Below, in pieces: positions 50,925 through 60,608 of a DNA stretch of 64,000 nucleotides. Origin of the DNA: Pyronema omphalodes (lineage: Eukaryota > Ascomycota > Pezizomycetes > Pezizales > Pyronemataceae). The position numbers and the translations under genes were made by a program. The number at the start of each line of letters is the position of its first letter. The stretch's first letter is position 1. The stretch covers positions 62,001 to 126,000 of the forward strand of contig JAJJXM010000032.1 of NCBI GenBank assembly GCA_024516155.1. The letters run 5' to 3'. Below the pieces are notes generated by a model. It was not told where the DNA came from. It saw only the letters and a program-made list of their open reading frames with translations, and did no database searches.

Positions 50925-52544
50925 CTACAGGGGTTTCTTGTCCAAGCGCGTCTGATGTTCCAAGTGCCCTGCTTGCACAGAGGCCGCCTCGCCGGGCTCC
51001 TCCCTTTCCTCCTCCCTTCCCCTTCCCATGTTTAGCCATTTTTCCGCCTTTATTTCCTCCACAAAGCAAAAACAAAACCAAAGCAAAGTTAAACAGCCGC
51101 CAGGCCACCCGTGCCCCCACTCTCCTCTCCTCTCTCCCCTCCTCCGCCGGTGTCTCCTGACTCTTTGCCCTTCGAGACACCCGGGCCCCGCCCTGCCCCT
51201 CTTCTCCTCCCCTCTCTCCCCTTCTCCATCCTTCTTCCTCAGCCTTCTTGCTGCTCCCCCTCGCCTCTCTCCCCTTCTTGTCGGTGGTGTTGTTAGTCCA
51301 AGATTGCCATTCCCAAGCACAATCTGGACGTTGATGCCTCCGCTCTTGACTACTTCTGCCCAAGTCTTCTTTGCAGAGGAGGTTGTCGTTCTGGGTTGGC
51401 GGGTATTCTTTCCCCGGCCACCATTCTTTGTTGTAGGGGTCTTGCTGGGTGGCGCTGCCGTAGGTGTCGTCTCCTTCGCTTTCTGCTTGTTCCTCTGTGT
51501 AGCCTTCGCCTCCACAGTCTTCCATCCGTTCGTCTCAGCAGGGGCAGTGCTTGGGGCGTCGGGTAGAGGTGTGTCCTGAGCAGATGAACTGTCAGGGTGA
51601 GGTTCCGGTGTCGCATCGGTTGACGTGATTGCGAGGAGAGGTAGGGGGGACATAGGCTTGAGGGCATCAAGCTTGTCCTGGGCGGCGGTAGTCGCATGTT
51701 TCGAGTGCATCAGGCTTCGCACCGGTGATGCCGCTCTCGGTTTGTGGTTCACCGGTCTTCTGTTTGTCGGTGAGGTGGGTTCGGTGTTCTGGTCACTTCC
51801 CCTTCGCTTTCTCTTGCCATGAGGGTTGCGAACAGCGTCCAGGACATCCTGAATGTCATGTTGGACGACGGACAGTTGCATAGTCATCTCTTCCATCGCT
51901 GAGGAAGAGGCCGTAAGGTTCGGTGAGGGGGGCGCCGAAATGACTTGTTGCTGTTCGTCGATTTTCTTCGTCAGGGCGTCCACAGCAGCCTTGAGAGCTG
52001 CTGTTTCTTTCTGTGTAGAGTTGTATGCTGCGCGCAGCTTCGTGTTTTCGTCCAGCAGAATGCTGAATTTCGACATCATGACGTCGAATCTGTGGCGCAT
52101 CTCATCGCTGTTGTTGCGTATGGTGTCATCGAGGGTATTGAAGCGTCGCTGTGTGTCCCGGTGGGTCTGTTGTATCCCCAGGAAGCTTGCTCCTGTGAAC
52201 AGCGGTTCATTTTCACAGAACAGGGCGCTCAAGCTGCTATCGTTGTCGTCTTTTTCGATAGCGTCTCGCATAGCAAAGAACAGATGGCGGCGAAATTCCC
52301 TGAATCGGTTGTGCTCAGGTGTCGCTTGCTGCTGGTGTGTTGAAGCCGAAGGAACCGGTGATCCTGCCAAGACCACGCTCTGGAAGGGCTTTCCAGCGAA
52401 GTTTCCATCAACTTCATCAACTTTTCCATCTCTTCCGTCAAAAGTAGGAGTAGATCCATCATGAGGAAGGTCGGCTAGAACATTGTACGCGTTTTCGGAC
52501 CGTTTCGATCGTTGGGCGTTGTTCTGTCGTTGTTTTGGCGACAT
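50925..52544 (-). pseudogene. X6 first unit, X protein with frameshifted tail
   Basis: ATG at 52544. Common N-terminus, then a distinct variable block (RFREFRRHLFFAMRDAIEKD, SSLSALFCENEPLFTGASF), then the shared heptad region, NLS and WAEVV motif. One extra C near 51183-51188 (CGGGCCCCGCCC) shifts the last ~90 codons into an unrelated frame that reads on to 50925. The conserved part is otherwise open. Confidence 0.82.
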
Positions 52545-52758
52545 TTCGTGAGGTGGGGTAAGCCAAAACTCATGAAAATTCTGATTTTGCGACAAAAGTC
52601 AACAAAAACAACGTAGAATTCCCTGACAATTCAGAGAATAACGTAACAGAGTGCTGCGAATCCGAATCCGATGAGAAAACCGGGGGTTTCGGTGCTCGTT
52701 GTTGAGAATGCAGGGGGGGGGGTCGCCATTGCCGTTGTGAGTCTCCCAGCAAAGAGCG

Positions 52759-53027
52759 ACCCCCCCCTGCCTTTTCAACAACCAGGCCGAAAACGCAAGA
52801 TTTTATTGCAGATGATTGTTCGGCAGTCCCGAATTACCCATTCGCAGCCTTTACAGACCAGGCTCTCTCTTTTTCGTTGAGTTTTCATCGAAAAAGAGTT
52901 TCCGGGCCCCTGAGAAAAGCCCCGCGAACCGTTTCCATCAACACCGCCTCCCACCCACATCGAAAACCATCATTTTAATCGTGGGATCCTTGTCGCCACG
53001 GCAAAAAAAACTTATTCCGAGACTCCG
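52759..53027 (+). promoter_or_regulatory. L8 5' UTR
   Basis: From the C7 run after CAGCAAAGAGCGA to the ORF1 ATG at 53028. Matches the L10 5' UTR (60609-60893) closely: CTTTTTCGTTGAGTTTTCAT, GGGCCCCTGAGAAAAGCCCC. This S1 5' UTR is unlike the S2 5' UTRs except for the terminal C run and following TTTTCAACAAC. Presumed promoter region. Confidence 0.62.
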
Positions 53028-54932
53028 ATGCCTACCCGATCCTCCGCTGTTGAGAAACAGCCCCTCCCCCTTGAAAAAGCACCCCCTCGGGCGCTCGCGA
53101 AGGAAAAACGCGCTAACGCGAAGCCCCAAGGGTCCAACGCGTCCGACACGGAAATGCACGTAGACACGTGCTCTGACGTCAGCGACGACTCTAGCGACGA
53201 CGACGCGTCTTCCCGCGCGGACTCCCCCATGCCTGCCACCCGCAACAACGCCAACCCCATTCCCAAGACCCCCCATAATAAGGAAACCCTACCCAACGTG
53301 AACTGCGACACCCCCGACCCTATCACCGACAACGACCCCCGTTACACCGTCCACAGCACCACCGGCCAAAGTATCAAACGCCACGCCACATCCACCGCCC
53401 ACTCCGTGACACACATCGCCGCCGATTCCACTCCTGTTCTAGCCGGAGTCAAACGCACCCAACTTACTGCTGACAACTCCCCCATCGACGATTCCCCCCT
53501 GACCCTCGAGCAACTATCTAACACCGTCAACACCGCTACGGACATGTTCCGACACGCAGACAGAGCCACGAACGACAGAATCTCCCAGGCGTTCCGATCT
53601 ATCCACAAGTACCAATCCACAATCCGTGCCGTTCACGATCTCCTATCCCGTATCGCCCCCATCATACTCCCCAACGAAGACATCTCAGCCCTTCTTTCCC
53701 CCGTCGAACCCTCCACCCCCGAGAACTCAACTGCCACCGCTCCACCTTCCCCCAAATCCAACGACCTGCCTTCTATTCATGCACCCTCCCCCGCTGCCCC
53801 CTCCCCCAAGGAACTTGCCTACTGGAAACAGCGTTGTCTTGAAGCTGAGAACGAGCTCAAGAAACACAAGATCCCCCTCCCCGTCCACGCCCCCCACCCC
53901 GATCCGAACCGCTCCATCCCATGGCAAGAAGAAGGACCCGCAACGAAGAGGTTGTTCCCCGGTGCCGCCCCCATGCCTCCTAAACAGACCCCTAAGCCTG
54001 CCAAAGCCCAAAAGAAAACTCCCCCCAGCCCCAGAGACATCATCATCCCCTGCCCAGACCCCCGCTCCCTCCCTGACAGCGCGAAAGCGGCCATCGGTCT
54101 CTCCATCAACGCTGCCCTCCGAGAGACAAAGGTCCCCGAACACATCTCCATCATGACGGTCAAACGCAACATGAGCGGAAACCTCATGCTCACCCCCCCC
54201 CCCCCACAAACCTCACCCGAAGGACTGAACCCCCACCTGCCCCTGATCCTGGAAGCCGCCCGACGTGTACCCCCCTCCTTGCTACCCCCTAGGCTGAACG
54301 TAAGGTGGTACAAACTGGCTGTCCACGGTATCCCGACCGACTTTTTCCCAGAGACCGAGGAAGGCATGACGCGCCTGAAAAATGAGATCGAACGCAATCA
54401 CAACGTCGACCTTATGCAGCTACCACGATACATGTCACACCCAGCGAAGAGGGCTGGTAAGTCAGCATCGAGCGTAATGATAGCCCTCCGCTCTAGTGAA
54501 GAATATGACACCCTCAAACGCACGAAAGTTGTCGTGCTCTTCGAACCCCGCCGGGTGACTGAGTTCTTCTCAGCCCGCTCCGTTGACCAGTGCCGCAGAT
54601 GTCAAAAGTTCGGCCACCACCACGCCACCTGCGCCGCAGAAAACGGTCCCGTCTGCGCCATCTGCGTCCTTACCCACCCGACCGAGTACCACCCATGCGC
54701 AGCCTGCCCCTCACTTAAAGGCCGCAAATGCATCCATACCGTATACAAGTGCATCAGCTGCGCCGACGCCGGCCTTCCCGACACTCAACACGCCGCCAAC
54801 AGTACCCAATGCCCCATCCAGGTGAACACTGTACGAGAGGCATGGCTGAAGACCCGCCCCGACGATACCCAGAACGCCATCTCCACGGAGACCAACCCCA
54901 TCGCAGATACTACCATGACCGCTGATGAATAA
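53028..54932 (+). CDS. L8 ORF1, 634 aa, intact
   Basis: Complete S1-type ORF1 starting MPTRSSAVEKQPLP. Layout: basic N-terminus, acidic Ser/Asp run (SDDSSDDDASS, about 60-72), a predicted helical block (ATDMFRHADRATNDRISQAF, about 170-190), a second helix (ELAYWKQRCLEAENELKKH), proline-rich linkers, DIIIPCPDPRSLPDSAK, WYKLAVHGIPTDFFPE, SASSVMIALRSSEEY, FEPRRVTEFFSARSVDQ, and zinc knuckles CRRCQKFGHHHATC and CAICVLTHPTEYHPCAAC plus a third Cys/His cluster. Expected role: RNA-binding partner in the retrotransposition particle. It ends MTADE with TAA overlapping the ORF2 ATG (ATGAATAA, 54925-54932). The last bases lie in the X7 TSD. Confidence 0.92.
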   Translation: MPTRSSAVEKQPLPLEKAPPRALAKEKRANAKPQGSNASDTEMHVDTCSDVSDDSSDDDASSRADSPMPATRNNANPIPKTPHNKETLPNVNCDTPDPITDNDPRYTVHSTTGQSIKRHATSTAHSVTHIAADSTPVLAGVKRTQLTADNSPIDDSPLTLEQLSNTVNTATDMFRHADRATNDRISQAFRSIHKYQSTIRAVHDLLSRIAPIILPNEDISALLSPVEPSTPENSTATAPPSPKSNDLPSIHAPSPAAPSPKELAYWKQRCLEAENELKKHKIPLPVHAPHPDPNRSIPWQEEGPATKRLFPGAAPMPPKQTPKPAKAQKKTPPSPRDIIIPCPDPRSLPDSAKAAIGLSINAALRETKVPEHISIMTVKRNMSGNLMLTPPPPQTSPEGLNPHLPLILEAARRVPPSLLPPRLNVRWYKLAVHGIPTDFFPETEEGMTRLKNEIERNHNVDLMQLPRYMSHPAKRAGKSASSVMIALRSSEEYDTLKRTKVVVLFEPRRVTEFFSARSVDQCRRCQKFGHHHATCAAENGPVCAICVLTHPTEYHPCAACPSLKGRKCIHTVYKCISCADAGLPDTQHAANSTQCPIQVNTVREAWLKTRPDDTQNAISTETNPIADTTMTADE

Positions 54933-54934
54933 GT

Positions 54935-56929
54935 GAGACAACACCACACGGCAACGGCGACCCCCCCCCCCTGCATTCTCAACAACGAGCACCGAAACCC
55001 CCGGTTTTCTCATCGGATTCGGATTCGCAGCACTCTGTTACGTTATTCTCTGAATTTTCAGGGAATTCTACGTTGTTTTTGTTGACTTTTGTCGCGAAAT
55101 CAGAGTTTTCACGAGTTTTGGCTTACCCCACCTCACGAAATGTCGCCAAAACAACGACAGAATAACGCCCGACGATCGAAACGGTCCGAAAACGCGTACA
55201 ATGTTCTAGCCGACCTTCCTCATGATGGAGCCAATCCTACATTTGATGAAAGAGATGGAAACGTTGATGAAGTTGATGGAACCATCGCTGGGAAGCCCTT
55301 CCAGAGCGTGGTCTTGGCAGGATCACCAGTTCCTTCGGCCTCAACACAGCAGCAACAGGCAACACCTGAACACGGCCGGTTCAGAACCTACCGTCGCCTC
55401 TTCGTATCTGCGATTAACGAGGCAGTCGCAGTTGATGATGACTATGACACCCTAGATCAACTGTTTGAAAACAATCACGCCGAACTCACTGGAGCCAACT
55501 TCCTGGGGATACAACAGATCCACCGGGATACACAGCGACGCTTCAATACCCTCGATGACACCATACGCAACAACAGCGATGAGATGCGCCACAGATTCGA
55601 CGTCATGATGACGAAATTCAACGTTCTGCTCGGCGAAAACACGAAGCTGCGCGCAGCATACGACTCTACGCAGGCAGAAACAGCAGCTCTCAAGGCTGCT
55701 GTGGACGCCCTGACGAAGAAAATCGACGAACAGCACCAAGTCATTTCGGCGCCCCCCTCACCGAACCTCACGGCCTCTTCCTCAGCGATGGAAGAGATGA
55801 CTATGCAACTGTCCGTCGTCCAACATGACATTCAGGATGTCCTGGACGCTGTTCGCAACCCTCCTGGCAAGAGAAAGCGAAGGGGAAGCGACCAGTACAC
55901 CGAACCCACCTCACCGACAAACAGAAAACAGGTGAACCACAAACCGAGAGCGGCATCACCGGTGCGAAGCCTGATGCACTCGAAACATGCGACTACCGCC
56001 GCCCAGGACAAGCTCAATGCCCTCAAGCCTATGCCCCCCCTACCTCTCCTCGCGATCACGTCGACCGAAGCGCCACCGGAACCTCACCCTGACAGTCCAT
56101 CTGCTCAGGACACCCCTCTACCCGACGCCCCAAGCACTGCCCCTGCTGAGACCGACGGATGGAAGACTGTGGAGGCAAAGGCTACACAGAGGAAGAAGCA
56201 GAAAGCGAAGGAGACGACGCCTACGGCAGCGACACCCAGCACGACCCCTACAACAAAGAATGGTGGCCGGGGAAAGAATACCCACCAACCCAGAACGACA
56301 ACCTCCTCTGCAAAGAAGACTTGGGCAGAAGTCGTCAAGAGCGGAGGCATCAACGTCCAGATTGTGCTTGGGAATGGCAATCTTGGACTGACAACACAAC
56401 CGACAAGAAGGGGAGAGAGGCGAGGGGGAGCAGTGAGAAGGCTGAGGAAGAAGGAAGGAGAAGGGGAGAGAGGGGAGGAGAAGAGGGGCAGGGCGGGCCC
56501 GGGTGTCTCAAAGGGCAAAGAGTCAGGAGACACCGGCGGAGGAGGGGAGAGAGGAGAGGAGAGTGGGGGCACGGGTGGCCCGGCGGCTGTTTAACTTTGC
56601 TTTGGTTTTGTTTTTGCTTTGTGGAGGAAATAAAGGCGGAAAAATGGTTAAAAATGGGAGGGGAAGGGTGGAGGATAGAGGGGACACCCGGCGCGGTGGC
56701 CTCTGTGCGAACAGGGCACTGGAACAGCAGACGCGGTTGGACAACAAGACCAACGAAGTAATAGTGGGGACAGGACCACAAAATCACAGCCTAAGGGAGG
56801 ATCAGCGGAGGTAGAGACGGGACTTTGTTTTGTTTTTGCTTTTGACTTTCCATGTACTATAAACCTGTACTCTCGTCATAACCAATAAGGTTGCATACGA
56901 GTAATGAATAAACAAACAAACAAACAACA
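54935..56929 (+). mobile_element. X7: X element exactly at the L8 ORF1/ORF2 junction
   Basis: 1995-bp copy with the exact 14-bp TSD GCTGATGAATAAGT at 54921-54934 and 56930-56943. Leader GAGACAA, then CACCACACGGCAACGGCGA and C11. The 3' module is L5-type with hairpin AACC-AATAA-GGTT and (CAAA)n. The TSD contains the 8-nt ORF overlap, so ORF1 keeps its stop on the left and ORF2 keeps an ATG on the right. Confidence 0.95.
55140..56594 (+). CDS. X7 protein, 484 aa, intact
   Basis: Open X ORF from MSPKQRQNNARRSKRSENAY to GPAAV, the same length as X1. The variable block is of its own kind (RFRTYRRLFVSAINEAVAVD, DTLDQLFENNHAEL), intermediate between the X1/X2/X3 type and X6. Heptad region, NLS (KRKRRGSD) and KKTWAEVVKSGG present. 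With X1 and X4 it is one of three copies with an undamaged frame. Confidence 0.83.
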   Translation: MSPKQRQNNARRSKRSENAYNVLADLPHDGANPTFDERDGNVDEVDGTIAGKPFQSVVLAGSPVPSASTQQQQATPEHGRFRTYRRLFVSAINEAVAVDDDYDTLDQLFENNHAELTGANFLGIQQIHRDTQRRFNTLDDTIRNNSDEMRHRFDVMMTKFNVLLGENTKLRAAYDSTQAETAALKAAVDALTKKIDEQHQVISAPPSPNLTASSSAMEEMTMQLSVVQHDIQDVLDAVRNPPGKRKRRGSDQYTEPTSPTNRKQVNHKPRAASPVRSLMHSKHATTAAQDKLNALKPMPPLPLLAITSTEAPPEPHPDSPSAQDTPLPDAPSTAPAETDGWKTVEAKATQRKKQKAKETTPTAATPSTTPTTKNGGRGKNTHQPRTTTSSAKKTWAEVVKSGGINVQIVLGNGNLGLTTQPTRRGERRGGAVRRLRKKEGEGERGEEKRGRAGPGVSKGKESGDTGGGGERGEESGGTGGPAAV

Positions 56930-56933
56930 GCTG

Positions 56934-57340
56934 ATGAATAAGTACAACTCATCAGCGGCAACCCTCCGGATAATATCACATAACTTGAACCGCAGCACCA
57001 CCGCCCTCACAACGCTGTTGAACACAGCGAACGTAAACACAGACATCATTCTCGTCCAAGAGGTGAATGTGAAAGATCCCAAGTTTGTAGTCACACACCC
57101 TGATTTTGTTTTGCTTCTTCCCCCTCGTGCCCACCACAAGGCCGACCGCACCGCCGCATATGTCTCCCGGCTCAACCCCCACGTCCGAGTCACGCCCAGA
57201 CCAGATGTCAGCGGAGACCCCGACCTCCAGGTCCTAGAGGTCAGCACCGACCTTATCCCCTCTTTTTACCTCCTCAACCTCTATAACGAACGTGACCCGA
57301 ACACCGAAGTCTACACCATCCCCCACGCGCTCGCCTACCC
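56934..57340 (+). pseudogene. L8 ORF2, endonuclease N-terminus
   Basis: ATG at 56934 in the right TSD copy (MNKYNSSAATLRIISHNLNR). The frame is open through LVQEVNVKDPKFVVTHPDF, RTAAYVSRLNPHVRVTPRPD, DPDLQVLEV and YNERDPNTEVYTIPHALA, then is cut by L9 at about 57340, before GDLNAHH. No damage before the cut. Confidence 0.9.
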
Positions 57341-57770
57341 ACACCACACAGCAACCGCTGACCCCCCCCCTGCATTTTCGACAACAACCTCAAATTTCCC
57401 GGCTCTGCCGACAGAAATCGCATTATCGCACTCAGTTTACCCCGAATCCCGATTTCCCGGCCCGAATTCCCGTTTACCGTTGAGTTTCAGCGGAAAAACG
57501 CGATTCTGGGACCTCCGGACCGGCCAACGGGCCTTTCCATGAACGCCGCCCCACCACCCGCCCTCCGATCATCATACAAACCTCATATTCGGTTTCGGCA
57601 TACCGAATTCCCCCCCTCCCCGAATTCCCCTTTCGCCAGCAGCACTGGTTGTGGTGGACCCCAAAATTTCCCCCCTTTCGGACCCCCTCTCTTCGCGAAA
57701 ATTTTCTCTCGCTTAACCAGAGCCTCTCACGTGACCCGTAGCCTTCGCTTACGGAGATCCCGATTTAGTC
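57341..57770 (+). promoter_or_regulatory. L9 5' UTR
   Basis: About 430 bp related to the L3 and L5 5' UTRs (GTTTCAGCGGAAAAACGCGA, CGATTCTGGGACCTCCGG, CGGTTTCGGCATACCGAA, CACGTGACCCGTAGCC). Presumed internal promoter by family analogy. Confidence 0.58.
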
Positions 57771-59522
57771 ATGGACGCTAATTCGCCCCTCCCGCCGAAC
57801 CCCTCGCTTGTGCAGGTACCAGTTGACACCTGCAGCCCTGCCACCCAAGTCCCGACAACCCCAAGACACCAAATCATAGCCATCGACCCCACCTCTGCGA
57901 TGTCCACCGACCCCCTTGCCCGCGCAGACGCCCCTCACGCAGGCACATCCTCCACCATCGCCCCCTCCCGCAGAAAGCCCACCTCCTCTTCTACCCGCAA
58001 CACAGCCCGCCTCAGCAGAATCTCCAAATCCGAAATCCTCCTCCTCCGACGCACTGTCGCGGACATGAAACATGCCGCCATTGCTCGCCTCGACAAAAAC
58101 TCTGACATGCGCAACCTCGACGATACCCCCACCCTGCCAGACCCCATCGACATCGACTCCGACACTGACCTTGACGACGAAGAGGAATACGAATCAACAC
58201 TCCAGCCAAGCGACAAATTCCTCGCCACCATCGCCACCATGATCTTGAAAACCACCAACGACGCCCTTCGCCCTATAGTACAATCCATCGACACCATCAA
58301 CAGACGAATCGACAAAATCACCAAACCCAACCAACTTTCACCGCAACAACCCCAGCAACAACCCCACCCCGGACCGACAACCACTGCCACCCAACCTCCC
58401 GACAAACTCCAGCAGTTGAAAGAGCGCTGCCGAATGCTGGGAGCCACCCTCCGACACCATAATATCCCCCTACCGACCACCACCACCCCCCGCCGTCAGA
58501 ACCCACCAGCAACGAACAAACCAGCAGCACCCTGGACCAGCGGAAACGCAGCAAACGACCTCCTCTCCTCCGACCACGCCCCTCGACACACCCCGACTGC
58601 ATGCCCAACCCCACGAACACCCCGACCGCGCCCCCAGTCCATCATCGTACCGTGCACCAACCCCTCTGAACTCAACGTGAACACCAGGGTTAACGTAGGA
58701 ATCGCCATCAACACCGCGTTGGCTATGTCCCGGGCTCCACCCCACATGGGGGTAACTACGATAAGACAAACTTCGACCGGGAACCTTATGCTAACCATGT
58801 CGGACAACACAACTGAGGCAGAGCTGATGGAGAACTTAGTTACGATACAGACAGCCACAGAGACAGTCCACACCTCCCTATCCGAACCCCGCCTGAACGA
58901 GCGTTGCTACAAACTCGCCGTTCACGGCATCCCCACAGACCTATACCCCGACACCTTTGAGGGCATGCGCCTCCTCCAGGAACAGATCGAACGCAACAAC
59001 AGCCCTGTGACCCTAATGCAACCTCCCCGCTACATGACCAGTCCGGAGAAACGTGCAGGTAAGAGCGCATCGAGTGTGGTAATCGCAGTGAAAACACCCA
59101 AAGAGCTGGCACTTCTGAAGCGCAGAAAGGTCATGGTACTCTTTGAACCCCGAAGAATCACCGAATTCCACTCCGCGAGGAAGACCGACCAGTGTCGGCG
59201 GTGCCTGCTCTTCGGCCACCACCACTCCAACTGCACAGGAGATCGAGGACCAGTATGCGCCCTCTGCGGCCAGGACCACCCCATGGACGCCCACACATGC
59301 ACTGAATGCCCCCAGAAAAAAGGTAAAAGCTGCGTACACACCCAATATCAGTGTAAGAACTGCGTAGACGAAGGCCTCAATGCGCACGACCACCCCGGAT
59401 TCAGCAAACAATGCCCAACCCGAGTCCGCATCCTTCGCGAAGCCTGGGCAGCCTCACAGCAAACCGCCCCCGCCACCACGAACCCCAGCGACAAAGACAC
59501 CGAGATGGTCGCCCATGTATAA
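57771..59522 (+). CDS. L9 ORF1, 583 aa, intact
   Basis: S2-type ORF1 with ATG at 57771 (MDANSPLPPNPSLVQVPVDT). Order: Ser/Arg-rich basic segment, acidic IDIDSDTDLDDEEEYES, a coiled-coil candidate (NDALRPIVQSIDTINRRIDK), Gln/Pro-rich linker, RPQSIIVPCTNPSELNV, YKLAVHGIPTDLYPD, KSASSVVIAVKTPKELALL, FEPRRITEFHSARKTDQ, CRRCLLFGHHHSNC, CALCGQDHPMDAHTCTEC and a final Cys/His cluster (NCVDEGLNAHDHPGFSKQC). It ends VAHV with TAA overlapping the ORF2 start (ATGTATAA, 59515-59522). No break. Confidence 0.92.
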   Translation: MDANSPLPPNPSLVQVPVDTCSPATQVPTTPRHQIIAIDPTSAMSTDPLARADAPHAGTSSTIAPSRRKPTSSSTRNTARLSRISKSEILLLRRTVADMKHAAIARLDKNSDMRNLDDTPTLPDPIDIDSDTDLDDEEEYESTLQPSDKFLATIATMILKTTNDALRPIVQSIDTINRRIDKITKPNQLSPQQPQQQPHPGPTTTATQPPDKLQQLKERCRMLGATLRHHNIPLPTTTTPRRQNPPATNKPAAPWTSGNAANDLLSSDHAPRHTPTACPTPRTPRPRPQSIIVPCTNPSELNVNTRVNVGIAINTALAMSRAPPHMGVTTIRQTSTGNLMLTMSDNTTEAELMENLVTIQTATETVHTSLSEPRLNERCYKLAVHGIPTDLYPDTFEGMRLLQEQIERNNSPVTLMQPPRYMTSPEKRAGKSASSVVIAVKTPKELALLKRRKVMVLFEPRRITEFHSARKTDQCRRCLLFGHHHSNCTGDRGPVCALCGQDHPMDAHTCTECPQKKGKSCVHTQYQCKNCVDEGLNAHDHPGFSKQCPTRVRILREAWAASQQTAPATTNPSDKDTEMVAHV

Positions 59523-60583
59523 TTACAATGCATTGGCAGAAACCGTCCGGATTATCTCTCACAACATGAACCGCCAGCGAACGGCACTTGACGCGCTTTT
59601 GAACAGCGCCTGTGATTCAGCAGACATTATTCTGCTACAAGAAATAAATATTACTGACCCTACATACGCCATAACTCACCCCTCTTTCTCGCTGGTATTA
59701 CCACCGCAGGGAGGAAGGGACACCAACAGGACAGCAGCCTACGTCACTAAAACCAACCCATACCTCCGGGTATCCCAGCGCACCGACGTATGCGCCGACC
59801 CTGATCTGCAAGTCCTCGAGATGGGCACAGACCTTATCCCCACTTTCTTTTCTGTTAAATAACTACCATGAACGACACCCTGATACCCATCTATACACCC
59901 TCCCCCGCGCCCTTACACCTCTCTCCCTCCCCCGCAGGTGCATAATCACCGGTGATCTCAACGCTCACCATGCCCTGTGGAACTCCACAACACGTTCCCC
60001 AGAGCGAGCCTCCGAGCTCGTGGACCTAATAGAACAGCAGAACTGGGCCCTAATCTCAGTCCCGGACGTTCCTACCCACTTCTACAACCAAGGACGGAGC
60101 TCTTCCGTGCTCGACTTAACACTGTCGTCGCCCCACATGGCGGACGAAGGCGTTGACTGGGCGGTTGACGACGATATCGCAACGGGATCCGACCACGAAG
60201 TGCTCCGCTTCGAAGTGAAAACAATACACCCGGACTCAGAAGCCACCCTCCCAACGCAGCGACTAAACTGGAAGAAAACCGACTGGGACGTCTTTGCAAC
60301 CACCCTCCGCGCCTCCTGTGACGAAGCCACAGAGCTCTGGGCTCAATTCTACGCCAACCCCACCCCAGAAAACCTCGACGAGTGGGCCAACACCCTCAGC
60401 GACAACATTGTACAAGCGGCCAAAACCTCCACCCCCATCCTACAGGTGACCCCTCGATCAAAGAGGTGGTGGACCCCGGAGGTAGCAGCCACCCGAAAAC
60501 AAATGACCCTGGCTCGCCGTCACTGGAAACGCACCAGAACCGACGACTACCACACAGCGTACAAGCAACTACGAAATGCCTAC
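59515..60583 (+). pseudogene. L9 ORF2, endonuclease and linker, frameshifted
   Basis: MYNYNALAETVRIISHNMNR, LLQEINITDPTYAITHPSF, DPDLQVLEMGTDLIPTFF, then a frameshift near 59845-59862. Continues GDLNAHHALWN, FYNQGRSSSVLDLTL, GSDHEVLRFEV, RLNWKKTDWDVFATTL and AYKQLRNAY, and is cut by L10 at about 60583. Confidence 0.88.
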
Positions 60584-60608
60584 AACTGCGACACCCCCGA
60601 CCCAACCG

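Larger units (their letters stand above)
49879..52744 (-). mobile_element. X6: head-to-tail X dimer at the L8 5' terminus
   Basis: Flanked by one exact 14-bp TSD CCCAGCAAAGAGCG (49865-49878 and 52745-52758). On the minus strand: leader AGACT, CACAACGGCAATGGCGA, C10, 5' UTR, a full X ORF, an L3-type 3' module and (CAAA)n ending at 50752. Directly after it comes a second, 5'-truncated X (50751 down to 49879) starting mid-ORF at ATCACGTCGACCGAAGCG and ending in an L5-type 3' module and (CAAA)n. There is no internal TSD. See findings for the template-jump reading. Confidence 0.92.
49855..57340 (+). mobile_element. L8: S1 LINE, 5' half, with X6 and X7 inside, cut by L9
   Basis: Starts at about 49855 with leader AACACCAC and the terminus CCCAGCAAAGAGCG, continues after X6 with GACCCCCCCTGCCTTTTCAACAAC-type sequence (the part beyond the TSD is at 52759), a ~270-bp 5' UTR, an intact ORF1 and the start of ORF2. 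L9 interrupts ORF2 at about 57340. Its 3' half must lie beyond 64000. Confidence 0.87.
57341..60583 (+). mobile_element. L9: S2 LINE, 5' half, cut by L10
   Basis: Starts at about 57341 with ACACCACACAGCAACCGCTGA and a C9 run, 5' UTR, intact ORF1 and partial ORF2, ending at about 60583 where L10 begins. The leader is very short or absent. The 3' half and right TSD are outside the window. Confidence 0.87.

Noticed and set aside
50173..51525. A single 450-aa protein spanning the X6 dimer junction
   Set aside because: It is a chance read-through of the first unit's 3' UTR and (CAAA)n tail (NERTNKQTN) into the second unit's ORF. Not a natural gene.
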